The notes below the pieces were generated by a model. The model searched no databases, was not told the origin of the DNA, and saw only the letters and a list, made by a program, of their open reading frames with translations. The position numbers and the translations under genes are program-made. From assembly GCA_049976245.1 (NCBI GenBank), contig JBMFIQ010000009.1, forward strand, positions 1 to 64,000: DNA of 64,000 nucleotides, in the 5' to 3' direction. The stretch comes from Microbacter sp049976245 (lineage in GTDB: Bacteria > Bacteroidota > Bacteroidia > Bacteroidales > Paludibacteraceae). Shown in pieces: positions 1 to 7,984 of the stretch; the stretch's first letter is position 1; every line of letters begins with the position of its first letter.

Positions 1-115
1 TGATTTTGGTTCTTATTATCCTGCTTGTTTTGCTTGTTCTGTTGATTTTGCTTGTTCTGTTTGTTTTGCTTGTTCTGTTTGTTTTGCTGATTTTGCTTGT
101 TTTGCTGATGTTTTA
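1..115. repeat. Low-complexity Gln/Asn/Lys-coding repeat
   Basis: On the plus strand the words TTTTGCTTGTTCTG and TTTTGCTGATTTTGC recur with small variations. On the minus strand they are read as repeated AAC, AAG, CAA, CAG and AAA codons, giving a hydrophilic tail in the TPR protein. Such tracts can change length by replication slippage; that part is inference. Confidence 0.75.
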
Positions 116-572
116 ACATCTCTGCAGCATAAGCATAATTAAACCGTGTCTCGTCGTCGTTTGGATTGGCCAATAAAGCGGAACGGTATGCTTTCAAAGC
201 ATCTTCATATTGCTTTTGTTGCATGAAAGCATTCCCAACATTGTGTAAATCTTTTGCTATAAGTGACTTGTCTTTTGTCAAAGGCAGCGCTTTTTGATAA
301 ACGTCCATGGCGGCTTTGTAATTTTTTTGACGATACAATACATTACCTAAATCGTAAGCGGCATCAAACGACGTAGAATCCTTTTTTAAGGCATCTCTAA
401 ACAAAACAGCCGCTTGATCGTATTGCTGAGCATCGTACATCTTCACCCCTTTTCTGATTTCGTTGTTGGCTTTTTGAGCCGTAACGCTGATGAAAGGGAA
501 AAAGCAAAACATCAAAACCCCAACCAACGATAAAACATTTCGCTTCCTATTCACGTTGATATTTCGTTGCAT
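1..572 (-). CDS. TPR protein of Bat aerotolerance operon (BatC-like), 3' end beyond window
   Basis: The frame is open from an ATG at 572 to the left edge, giving 190 residues; the C-terminus is outside the window. Residues 10-32 look like a signal peptide (hydrophobic stretch, then VTAQ). About residues 34-155 form three to four tetratricopeptide-type helical pairs with the pattern seen in YDAQQYDQAAVLFRDAL and GNVLYRQKNYKAAMDVYQKAL. From about residue 155 the protein becomes a low-complexity Gln/Asn/Lys tail encoded by an imperfect DNA repeat. It lies about 100 bp downstream of batB on the same strand, the usual place of the TPR partner in Bacteroidetes Bat operons. The periplasmic scaffold role is inferred from family and context. 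The exact BatC or BatE label is uncertain. Confidence 0.82.
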   Translation of the reverse strand, partial: MQRNINVNRKRNVLSLVGVLMFCFFPFISVTAQKANNEIRKGVKMYDAQQYDQAAVLFRDALKKDSTSFDAAYDLGNVLYRQKNYKAAMDVYQKALPLTKDKSLIAKDLHNVGNAFMQQKQYEDALKAYRSALLANPNDDETRFNYAYAAEMLKHQQNKQNQQNKQNKQNKQNKQNQQNKQNKQDNKNQN

Positions 573-673
573 ACCGTTTTCTTTATTTCGTTTATTTGTT
601 AAATTCATTGTCAATGAAAACAATACTTGATGATGGAGATTAACACCACCGCACTCCATTTCTACCCATGCTA

Positions 674-1693
674 TTATTCAAACCATTTAAACCGATTGAT
701 CCATTTATTTCGTCGTTCCAAAATAACCAGATCGATCAGCAACAAAAAGAACGCCAGCCAGGCCAAATTGGCAAATTGCTCATCATTGGAAGTGTACACC
801 TGATTTTCAATCGGGGCCGATGCCAACTGATTCAGACTGGCGGTGACTGCCTTCAATGCAGTGTTGGTATTGTCGGCCCTGACAAAGATTCCTTTACCGG
901 CAGCGGCAATTTCTTTACACATCTCTTCGTTCAAGTGAGTCACTACCACATTGCCCTGTTGATCTTTCATATAACTCATGGTTCCGGGAATGGGAATTGG
1001 TGAACCTTGCGGCGTACCCACACCCACCACATCAACCATGATGCCTTTTTTTGCAGCCAGTTTGGCAGCTTCCACAGCATTGTCCTCAAAATTTTCCCCA
1101 TCGGTCAACAACACAATGGCTTTGCCTGCTTTTGAATTGGATGTCAATGATTTGATGGCTAAATCAATGGCCGAACCGATGGCGGTCCCTTGACGTGAAA
1201 TCATCGTGGTGCTGATGTTCGACAAAAACATATTGGCCGCAATGTTGTCCGAAGTAATAGGTAATTGAACCTGTGCCTCTCCGGCAAAAACGATGATGCC
1301 AATCTGATCCTGAGTTAATTTGTTAAACAAGGAGGACAACAATTGCTTGGCTACATCCAATCGACTTGGCGTGACGTCGTTAGCCATCATGGAATTGGAA
1401 ACATCCACGGCAAACATCACCTGAATGCCATGCCGTTTGACGGTTTGAGTACTTGTTCCAAATTGAGGACGAGCCAAAGCCAAAATAACGAACACAAGGG
1501 CAACCAAGAGCAAATAAAATTTCACGACAGGCCTTGAAGCCGAATAATTGGGCATTAAAGCCTTCAACAATTCGGGATTGCCAAATCGATTTATATTTTT
1601 CCTTTTCATCATCCGACTGTAGATAAACAGTCCCCAAATGGCAGGAATAATCAGCAACAAAAACAGATAATCAGGTTGTGCAAATTGAAACAT
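674..1693 (-). CDS. batB: BatB, von Willebrand factor A domain membrane protein
   Basis: This 339-residue protein has two N-terminal membrane helices (about 8-25 and 57-75), a VWA domain from about 90 to 290, and a C-terminal helix (about 308-327). The metal-binding MIDAS motif DxSxS is present as D97-V-S99-N-S101, and the LLTDGEN strand follows near residue 195. BatB proteins sit in the inner membrane with the VWA domain outside the cytoplasm and work with BatA and the MoxR ATPase in envelope or oxidative stress tolerance. It is 51 bp downstream of batA and upstream of the TPR gene. The start matches the conserved family opening MFQFAQPDYL. Confidence 0.92.
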   Translation of the reverse strand: MFQFAQPDYLFLLLIIPAIWGLFIYSRMMKRKNINRFGNPELLKALMPNYSASRPVVKFYLLLVALVFVILALARPQFGTSTQTVKRHGIQVMFAVDVSNSMMANDVTPSRLDVAKQLLSSLFNKLTQDQIGIIVFAGEAQVQLPITSDNIAANMFLSNISTTMISRQGTAIGSAIDLAIKSLTSNSKAGKAIVLLTDGENFEDNAVEAAKLAAKKGIMVDVVGVGTPQGSPIPIPGTMSYMKDQQGNVVVTHLNEEMCKEIAAAGKGIFVRADNTNTALKAVTASLNQLASAPIENQVYTSNDEQFANLAWLAFFLLLIDLVILERRNKWINRFKWFE

Positions 1694-1744
1694 GGTAAAC
1701 TACTTTTTTAGACACAAAACATCGACAATTTCAAAACTCCCTAC

Positions 1745-2728
1745 TTAAGGAATCTTTCGCAAAATGGTATTCCGAAGAATCAATTCCAGCGACAGGAAAA
1801 TAAATGCCAACAATGCAAAGAGCGTGTAATCGTCCTGATTCCTGTAATATTCTTTGACATGCATTTTATTCTTTTCCAACTGATCAATGTCATGATATAT
1901 CTGGTGCAACTTTTCAGTATCGGTAGCTCTAAAATATTGACCGTTTGTCATGGAAGCAATCTGTTGTAGTGTTCCTTCATCAATATCCACCTGCATGTTT
2001 TGATACTGCAACCCAAAAGGCGTTTGCACGGGCATGGGAGCCATTCCTCTGGTGCCAACCCCAATGGTGTAAACACGAATGCCATAGGTTTTGGCAATCT
2101 CAGCGGCAGTGAGAGGAGCAATATCGCCGGTATTGTTCGAGCCATCGGTCAACAAAATGATCACTTTCGATTTGGCCTGACTGTTTCGCAACCTGTTGAT
2201 GGCTGTGGCTAATCCAACGCCAATAGCCGTCCCGTCGTCAATTTCACCAAAATTAACCGTTTTCAGCAGGTTCAACAACGCTGCGTGATTGGTCGTCAAT
2301 GGACTTAATGTGAAAGCTTGACTGGCAAAAATGACCAAACCAATGTTATCGTTGGGACGACTATTGATGAATTCGGCAGCCACATTTTTGGCAGCTTCAA
2401 TGCGGTTGGGCGTAAAATCTTTGGCCAACATCGATCCTGAAACGTCAATGGCCAACATGATGTCAATGCCCTCAGTGGTTTTATTGGTCACTGCATTAGG
2501 AATTTGTGGCCGTGCAATCACAAAAATTAACATGATGATGGTCAACAATCGCAAGATAAAAGGAACATGCCTTAAATACAACCGTCTTGTTTTGGGGAAA
2601 CCCGCAAAATAACGTGTCGAAGAAATTTGCATGCTTGCATCCGATTGGCGCAATTTCCAAAAATAACCCGCGATGATCGGCAAAAGCACCAGCAGTAAAA
2701 ACAATAAATTTGGATTTCTAAAAACCAT
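1745..2728 (-). CDS. batA: BatA, von Willebrand factor A domain membrane protein
   Basis: I place the start at MVFRNPNLLF (position 2728), because BatA proteins open with such a segment. An upstream ATG at 2746 would add only six residues. The protein has about 327 residues: a helix near 8-25, a second helix near 55-72, a VWA domain with MIDAS residues D95, S97 and S99 (IDVSGS), and a C-terminal helix near 303-322. It is the paralogue and partner of the adjacent BatB in the aerotolerance operon. The predicted location is the inner membrane with the VWA domain in the periplasm. Biochemical function is not established for the family; MoxR-coupled chaperone or metal-insertion activity is the usual proposal. 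Confidence 0.92.
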   Translation of the reverse strand: MVFRNPNLLFLLLVLLPIIAGYFWKLRQSDASMQISSTRYFAGFPKTRRLYLRHVPFILRLLTIIMLIFVIARPQIPNAVTNKTTEGIDIMLAIDVSGSMLAKDFTPNRIEAAKNVAAEFINSRPNDNIGLVIFASQAFTLSPLTTNHAALLNLLKTVNFGEIDDGTAIGVGLATAINRLRNSQAKSKVIILLTDGSNNTGDIAPLTAAEIAKTYGIRVYTIGVGTRGMAPMPVQTPFGLQYQNMQVDIDEGTLQQIASMTNGQYFRATDTEKLHQIYHDIDQLEKNKMHVKEYYRNQDDYTLFALLAFIFLSLELILRNTILRKIP

Positions 2729-2814
2729 AATGATTAATAATTTCAAACGATAATAGATTTTCCGTTTACTGACGTTTCACATTCGTCTTGCAAACCAACT
2801 CGTTTCGTGTTAAC

Positions 2815-3828
2815 TCATTCCTTTGTTCCATCGTTTTCATGCTGTGTGTCAACAGAAGCTGACTCCTCATGTTCTGTCGTGACCGCTTCTACTTTTGTTT
2901 GATTGACAAAAAGATAAGAGAGATTTAAGCTTAAATCATTTTCTTCCGGCATGGGATGCCACTTAGCAAACTTAACTAAATCTGCAATTTGCAACACTCT
3001 TTTAAGTCCGTCGTACGCTCCCGGAAACTCTTTTTGAATCAATTTCGCCTCTTCCAACAAATCGGACGACGTCATTTCCAGTGCGGGTATGTTGAATCGA
3101 CGCTCAATGTAGTTTCGCAACACATCGGTTAATTGTGTAAAATATTCCTTCTCGCGCCCTTGCTGCCATATTTTTTGCCGTTCAATCTCTTTCAGGGCTT
3201 CCAAGGCTTCCTCATGAGGCGACAAAATACGCTGAGAAGGCGAGACAAAAGGAATCGGTTTTTTCAACACCCTTTTCCACAAATAATATCCTCCCAAAAT
3301 CAATAAAAGCAGCAGCAAAAGAATAAAAAATACCGTTTCCCACAAACGAATCCAATTGAAGGGCGGTTGAATGATTTGTTTAATATCAAAAATCGATTGC
3401 TTGGTGGTATCAATGGAATAAGTCATTACCTTGTAGGACAAAGACTGCGTCTTAAAAGTATCATTCCCGCTGACAAAAGGATAAGGCGGAATAAAATACA
3501 ATGCCGTGTCAAACGAGGTGATGGTATAAACTTGTTTTACCTGAATGCGCCCGTTGCCAAGATTGGTGGTATCGGGTTTTGATCTTCCAACCACATCAAT
3601 GCCTTGCACCAGCGTGTCGGCAATCATCGGGAACATCACGTGGGCATCCTTGGGTTGTGCCACCTCAAATGTCAGATGCGATTGTTTCCCTATCATCACC
3701 AACGTGGAATCAATGGATGCCTTCACGGAAATGGTCTGTCCAAAAACATTCGACAAAAAACCGGTTAAAAACAGAAAAAAAGATACGAAACGAATTGTTC
3801 TCATGAGTAGTATATTAACAAAATCCAT
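2815..3828 (-). CDS. BatD-like/DUF4381-like membrane protein of Bat operon
   Basis: This 337-residue protein has an N-terminal signal sequence ending near residue 31 (VFGQ), an extracytoplasmic beta-rich region (about 32-165), one strong membrane helix (about 178-198, LLLLLLLILGG), and a cytoplasmic helical region ending in an acidic tail. This layout fits the BatD/DUF4381-like protein found between the DUF58 and batA genes in Bacteroidetes; the assignment rests on layout and position. The first ATG (3828) overlaps the stop of the DUF58 gene by one base, suggesting translational coupling. A second ATG at 3804 (MRTIRFVSFF) gives a cleaner signal peptide and may be the true start. Confidence 0.75.
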   Translation of the reverse strand: MDFVNILLMRTIRFVSFFLFLTGFLSNVFGQTISVKASIDSTLVMIGKQSHLTFEVAQPKDAHVMFPMIADTLVQGIDVVGRSKPDTTNLGNGRIQVKQVYTITSFDTALYFIPPYPFVSGNDTFKTQSLSYKVMTYSIDTTKQSIFDIKQIIQPPFNWIRLWETVFFILLLLLLLILGGYYLWKRVLKKPIPFVSPSQRILSPHEEALEALKEIERQKIWQQGREKEYFTQLTDVLRNYIERRFNIPALEMTSSDLLEEAKLIQKEFPGAYDGLKRVLQIADLVKFAKWHPMPEENDLSLNLSYLFVNQTKVEAVTTEHEESASVDTQHENDGTKE

Positions 3829-4694
3829 TATGATCGCTGTTTGAACAAACGCATCAATGCTTTCACATAATCCTGATCCGTACTGATCGACACAAAATCA
3901 ACCTGACTCTTGGCCAGAACTTGTTGCAGGTTGATTTGATTCTCACCCCACCAATTGTGATACGCCATGCGCAAACGACGATCGGAAGTATCAATCCACA
4001 ACCGCTCACCGGTCTCCGAATCTTTGACCTTCATTAAACCGATATCGGGTAATTCCGTTTCGCGCGGATCATACACCTGCAAAGCAACAACGTCGTGTTT
4101 ACGGTTGGCTAATGAAATAGCACGCTCAAAGTCACCATCAATAAAATCGGAGATTAGAAAGGCAATGCAACGTTTTTTGATGGCTGAGGTGAAATATTCC
4201 AACACTTTCGAAATATTAGTCTGGTTATTTTCGGGTTCAAAGTTGATTAATTCACGAATGATGTACAACGTATGCTTTTTCCCTTTTTGAGGCGGTATGA
4301 ACTTTTCAATTTTATCGGAAAAAAAGATCACTCCAATTTTATCTTTATTTTGAATGGCCGAAAATGCAATGGTGGCAGCAATCTCGGTCATCATGTTTTT
4401 CTTGGTTTGATTGGTTGTCCCAAAATCACGACTCCCTGACACATCCACCAACAACATCACCGTCAATTCCCGTTCTTCTTCGAAGATCTTCACAAAAGGA
4501 TGGTTAAACCGGGCTGTAACATTCCAGTCAATACTGCGTATGTCGTCGCCATACTGATATTCACGAACTTCCGAAAAAGTCATTCCACGCCCTTTGAAAG
4601 CCGAATGATATTCTCCGGCAAAAATACTGTTAGATAGGCCGCGCGTTTTGATCTCAATCTGACGTACCCTTTTTAACAAATCCGTTGTTTCCAT
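3828..4694 (-). CDS. DUF58 domain protein of MoxR/Bat operon
   Basis: I start the gene at METTDLLKRV (4694) rather than an ATG 39 bases upstream, because the family begins with this helix. The DUF58 signature RGMTFSEVREYQYGDDIR followed by IDWNVTAR lies at about residues 37-62, and a degenerate VWA-like fold follows (LLVDVSGS near residue 83). The protein is cytoplasmic and soluble, with no membrane segment. DUF58 proteins are almost always encoded next to MoxR AAA+ ATPases and are thought to be their client adaptors. It lies about 150 bp downstream of moxR and its stop overlaps the next start. Confidence 0.9.
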   Translation of the reverse strand: METTDLLKRVRQIEIKTRGLSNSIFAGEYHSAFKGRGMTFSEVREYQYGDDIRSIDWNVTARFNHPFVKIFEEERELTVMLLVDVSGSRDFGTTNQTKKNMMTEIAATIAFSAIQNKDKIGVIFFSDKIEKFIPPQKGKKHTLYIIRELINFEPENNQTNISKVLEYFTSAIKKRCIAFLISDFIDGDFERAISLANRKHDVVALQVYDPRETELPDIGLMKVKDSETGERLWIDTSDRRLRMAYHNWWGENQINLQQVLAKSQVDFVSISTDQDYVKALMRLFKQRS

Positions 4695-4847
4695 TTTAAT
4701 ACCAAAATAAATATAACCATGAGCTGATTCCACCTGAAACCATGCTTTTCACCAAAAGAATCGTTCGCTTCAAAAAAGCAGCCGAATCGGATTTCAATGA
4801 AAAGTTCAGGACATGCTCCTACCAACCTTTTTTGTTAAAACAAACCG

Positions 4848-5843
4848 TTAAGGCACTTCTACGGCATTCAACACCTCGCTGATGATCTCTTCCGAAGTCA
4901 GATTGTTAGCTTCTGCTTCGTAACTCAAACCGATACGATGACGCAACACGTCATAACAAACGGCACGCACGTCTTCGGGGATAACGTACCCGCGGCGTTT
5001 GATAAATGCATACGCTTTGGAAGCCATGGCCAAACTAATGGAAGCACGCGGAGAACCTCCGTAAGCAATCATGTTGACCAAATTTTTAATGCCGTATTCA
5101 TCCGGGAAACGGGTAGCAAAAACAATGTCGACAATGTAACGCTCAATCTTTTCATCAACATAAACATCGCGCACCACATGACGGGCTTGAACAATTTCCT
5201 GAGTCGAAATCAACGGTTTGATTTCAGGCAACGACTCCTGCATGTTCAACCGAATGATGGCCTTTTCTTCTTCCTTTTTTGGATATGAAATCACCACTTT
5301 CAACATGAAACGATCCACCTGCGCTTCAGGCAACGGATAAGTGCCCTCTTGTTCAATTGGATTTTCGGTGGCTAATACCAAAAATGGTTCATCCAACTTA
5401 AAGGTATGATCTCCAATGGTAACCTGACGTTCCTGCATGGCTTCCAGCAAAGCGCTTTGCACTTTGGCCGGAGCGCGGTTGATTTCGTCAGCCAAAATAA
5501 AATGCGAAAATATCGGCCCTTTTTTAATGGCAAATTCTTCTTTCTTCTGACTGTAAATCATCGTCCCAATGACATCGGCCGGTAACAAATCGGGCGTAAA
5601 CTGAATGCGGCTGTAGTTTGCATCTACCAATTTTGATAATGTCTTAATAGCCAGCGTTTTTGCCAACCCTGGAACTCCTTCCAACAAAATATGTCCGTCG
5701 GATAAAAGCCCGATCAACAACGATTCAACCAAATGTTTTTGACCAACAATAATCTGATTCATACCCATATTAATGGTATCGACAAACGCACTTTGCTTCT
5801 CAATGCGCTCATTTAATTCTCTGATATCAACGATTGGATTCAT
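4848..5843 (-). CDS. moxR: MoxR family AAA+ ATPase
   Basis: The 331-residue protein has Walker A GVPGLAKT (residues 56-63), Walker B with LADE (117-120) followed by INRAPAKVQSALLEAM, the sensor 1 segment LATENPIEQEGTYPLPEAQ, and the C-terminal lid domain typical of MoxR proteins. MoxR ATPases act as chaperones for the maturation of protein complexes, together with VWA proteins. Here it is the first gene of the Bat operon, followed by DUF58, BatD-like, batA, batB and the TPR gene. A possible -7 element lies at 5989-5996, leaving a leader of about 140 bases. Confidence 0.95.
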   Translation of the reverse strand: MNPIVDIRELNERIEKQSAFVDTINMGMNQIIVGQKHLVESLLIGLLSDGHILLEGVPGLAKTLAIKTLSKLVDANYSRIQFTPDLLPADVIGTMIYSQKKEEFAIKKGPIFSHFILADEINRAPAKVQSALLEAMQERQVTIGDHTFKLDEPFLVLATENPIEQEGTYPLPEAQVDRFMLKVVISYPKKEEEKAIIRLNMQESLPEIKPLISTQEIVQARHVVRDVYVDEKIERYIVDIVFATRFPDEYGIKNLVNMIAYGGSPRASISLAMASKAYAFIKRRGYVIPEDVRAVCYDVLRHRIGLSYEAEANNLTSEEIISEVLNAVEVP

Positions 5844-6330
5844 ACTTGTAAATAAATGTTTAGGTGGAGATTCGTCTATTTTCGTTTGAGTTTTAACATT
5901 TCACAGTTGCATAAACAGTCTTAAATAATGCATATCATTGATTTGCAATACAATAACTACAATAAGAGCTTACCAATACGGTTAATGACAAATGTATCGT
6001 CCTTCTTTCTAACATATTCAAGACCATAGTTAAAAAAGAATAATAACTTTCATAATAAATACGAATCAATTCATTGTCAATTATTTTCATGCCATCTTGC
6101 AACGCCGGTCAATCATTTGAACTGAATTCATCTGTCGTATCTACCCCATTTTTTTGAACTTAAAATCTTTCCCGTCATCACAGGGAAAGTGGCTTGGTCA
6201 TGATCTTTCTCCACTCAAAAAAATTTGTCCTGTTCGTTTTGTCTTACCAACAAAGGGTTAACAAAACGCGGTGATTTTGTCAAACGACAAAACCACATGC
6301 TATGGGGAACGGTAACCAAATGTCAAAAAA
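5844..6330. other. Gene-free interval upstream of moxR
   Basis: These 487 bases separate the divided ends of moxR (its 5' side) and yidD (its 3' side), both on the minus strand. The composition is A/T-rich. Apart from the minus-strand -7 candidate at 5989-5996 I see no convincing ORF, RNA gene, terminator or repeat. Confidence 0.6.
5989..5996 (-). promoter_or_regulatory. Candidate -7 element for moxR/bat operon
   Basis: CAAATGTA on the plus strand reads TACATTTG on the minus strand, a match to the Bacteroidetes -7 consensus TAnnTTTG. A -33 TTG is only weakly placed (about 22 bp away). Confidence 0.45.
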
Positions 6331-6579
6331 TTACGGCACCGGATCATACCCGCTCCCACCCCAAGGATGACAACTCAAAATGCGTTTCACAGCTAAGTAC
6401 AATCCTTTGAAAGGCCCGTGTTTCTGAAGCGCTTCCACCGCATATTGTGAGCATGTCGGTGTGTAGCGACAGGTAGGTGGTTTGATGGGCGATATGAAAT
6501 AGCGATAAAAGAAAACCGGCAAAAGCAGGATCCATTTTAACAACCATTTAATACCTTGATAAATAGATTTCAACAACAT
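6331..6579 (-). CDS. yidD: Membrane protein insertion efficiency factor YidD
   Basis: This 82-residue protein has the family hallmarks: an N-terminal amphipathic helix, the FYRYFISP segment, PTCRYTPTCSQYAVEA with paired cysteines, and the HPWGGSGYDPVP ending. YidD helps YidC insert proteins into the inner membrane. It lies 41 bp downstream of rnpA on the same strand, the widely conserved rnpA-yidD pairing. The usual neighbours yidC and rpmH are not here. Confidence 0.96.
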   Translation of the reverse strand: MLLKSIYQGIKWLLKWILLLPVFFYRYFISPIKPPTCRYTPTCSQYAVEALQKHGPFKGLYLAVKRILSCHPWGGSGYDPVP

Positions 6580-6620
6580 ATCTTACAACATTCGATGCAC
6601 AAATCAAATTTTCAATGAGG

Positions 6621-7013
6621 CTACATGCGTTGCTTAAGCCGATGCAGCAATTCCAGCATAGCTTTTTCTATTTCATTGAATGAAATCGGTTCATTACCAA
6701 TGTACGTAAAAGCAACCAGTGGTTCACTCAACAAATGTTCCGCATTGGGCTCAGCCCAATCCTTATGTAGCCGATAAGCTTCTTTCATTCTTCGACGCAA
6801 CAGATTACGATCGTGTGCTTTCTTAAATCTTCGTTTCGGGACGCTAAACAGTACCTTCGGAAACGAACCGCTGCCATCCTTCTTCAATAAATAAACAGCC
6901 CTGATCGGATATTGCAGAATCGATTGACCTTGTTCAAACAACTCCTGAATGTTTTTAACTCCCCTCAATCGTTCTTCTTTTGTTAACGAATAACGTTGCC
7001 TCATTCGATTCAT
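6621..7013 (-). CDS. rnpA: Ribonuclease P protein component
   Basis: The protein has 130 residues when started at MNRMRQRYSL (7013); MRQRYSL at 7004 is also possible. A longer frame reaches to 7202, but its extra 63 residues are not like the family, and a good -7 promoter element (7053-7060) lies inside that extension. The RNA-binding arginine cluster is visible: FSVPKRRFKKAHDRN followed by LLRRRMKEAYR. RnpA binds the catalytic RNase P RNA and assists 5' processing of pre-tRNA. It is followed by yidD in the same operon. Confidence 0.94.
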   Translation of the reverse strand: MNRMRQRYSLTKEERLRGVKNIQELFEQGQSILQYPIRAVYLLKKDGSGSFPKVLFSVPKRRFKKAHDRNLLRRRMKEAYRLHKDWAEPNAEHLLSEPLVAFTYIGNEPISFNEIEKAMLELLHRLKQRM

Positions 7014-7052
7014 TGAAAAAATTAGCGCTTTAATCGTTGCTCTGATTTTATA

Positions 7053-7060
7053 CAAAGGTA
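7053..7060 (-). promoter_or_regulatory. Candidate -7 element for rnpA
   Basis: CAAAGGTA on the plus strand reads TACCTTTG on the minus strand, an exact TAnnTTTG match. It implies a transcript start near 7046, about 33 bases before the chosen rnpA start, and so argues against the longer frame. Confidence 0.6.
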
Positions 7061-7357
7061 CTTTTTTTTTTAATATCATCATGATAGATGCTTCATTGAT
7101 AGAGTTTAACAATAGAACCGTCAAAACACAAAATATGTTCAAGTTGGTTTGTATCTGGTCTCGAAACAGAAAGTTCGAAAAAACAAAAACGGAATAGGAC
7201 ATGCTTAGTGAATCAAAACACTTAAAAAAACAAACCGTTTATTCAAAACCATATGAGCATTGATAAAATTGATTACTTAACTTTCGCAGTTCATTACAAG
7301 GGGCTTCCGGCCCTTAACCCTGACTGACTTTTTGTCCACGTAAGCGGGATGTTCCAT

Positions 7358-7540
7358 TTAACACAAAAAGTAGCGAATGGAATAATCCGATTTATAGGAT
7401 AAAGTCAAGACTCCGCCCGCCTCACTCGAAAAATGGTCAGGATGAAGGCTTAAATCGCCCAACTCGCTCATTCGTCGCTCAAACAAGGACGATTTTTTAT
7501 CGCCTTCATCCCTTATTTTTCGGCTCGCCGGACGAGATCA
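7358..7540 (-). pseudogene. Start-less open frame, possible gene remnant within repeat element
   Basis: On the minus strand, 59 sense codons are open between a TGA at 7540-7538 and a TAA at 7360-7358. There is no start codon near the 5' end, only an internal ATG. The translation includes KKSSLFERRMSELGDLSL and HPDHFSSEAGGVLTLS. It overlaps the nested inverted repeat, so it may be a by-product of a repeat element. From memory, with low certainty, peptide fragments like this recur in Bacteroidetes genomes. Confidence 0.3.
7427..7522. repeat. Nested inverted repeat (about 96 bp)
   Basis: Three nested arms pair: CGAAAAAT (7427-7434) with ATTTTTCG (7515-7522); GGATGAAGGC (7440-7449) with GCCTTCATCC (7502-7511); and AAATCG (7452-7457) with CGATTT (7490-7495). 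A 10-bp direct repeat, ATAGGATAAA, flanks the region at 7394-7403 and 7604-7613. This suggests a small non-autonomous element, though the direct repeat may be chance. Confidence 0.55.
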
Positions 7541-7701
7541 ATCCCTAATCAAAGATCTTTTGGTAAAAACAACATTACTTTTACTTCAACAAAAAATACA
7601 TCAATAGGATAAATCAATCATTTTTCCCTTCAATAATAAAGTTATAAGAAACTGATTATCAAGTTGAATTTATATTATCATACTTAAAAATCAAATCATT
7701 G

Positions 7702-7733
7702 TTTGCTTGCGAAAGTTGAATTGATTAACTTTG
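7702..7733 (+). promoter_or_regulatory. Promoter for M3 peptidase gene
   Basis: TTTG (7702-7705) and TAACTTTG (7726-7733) are separated by 20 bp, matching the Bacteroidetes -33/-7 promoter. The transcript would start near 7740, about 245 bases before the chosen start codon. Confidence 0.65.
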
Positions 7734-7984
7734 TTTCTTGCTTTGGTTGTTTTATCGTCAAAAGAAGAACCAACCGCTTAAAAGTTCAACGATCACCTTC
7801 AGCTGCAAGCTTCTTGATACAACGCGCCAATACAAACGTTCAATCAATGGCTTAAGGCTGAAAAAATCAATCAGGCAAACAAGATCAACATCAACTTTAC
7901 GCGAAAGCATAAAATGACTTTGTTGAAACAATGTTGAAAAGATTCATGTCTTGCAATAAGAATTTTAACCATAATTTTAACACT

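Larger units (their letters stand above)
7014..7984. other. Long interval between rnpA and M3 peptidase gene
   Basis: No complete gene is supported in these 971 bases. They hold the divergent promoters of rnpA (minus) and of the peptidase gene (plus, 7702-7733), an unusually long peptidase leader of about 245 bases, and a nested inverted repeat at 7427-7522 with an overlapping start-less open frame. Confidence 0.6.

Noticed and set aside
1..115. Tandem repeat as a regulatory or CRISPR-like array
   Set aside because: It is in-frame coding repeat for a Gln/Asn/Lys tail in the TPR protein.
668..1003. Plus-strand ORFs within the bat operon and other long genes
   Set aside because: They are shadows in other frames of well-identified genes and have no family features.
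7014..7202. Longer RnpA N-terminus
   Set aside because: RnpA proteins are about 120-135 residues and a promoter element lies within the extension.
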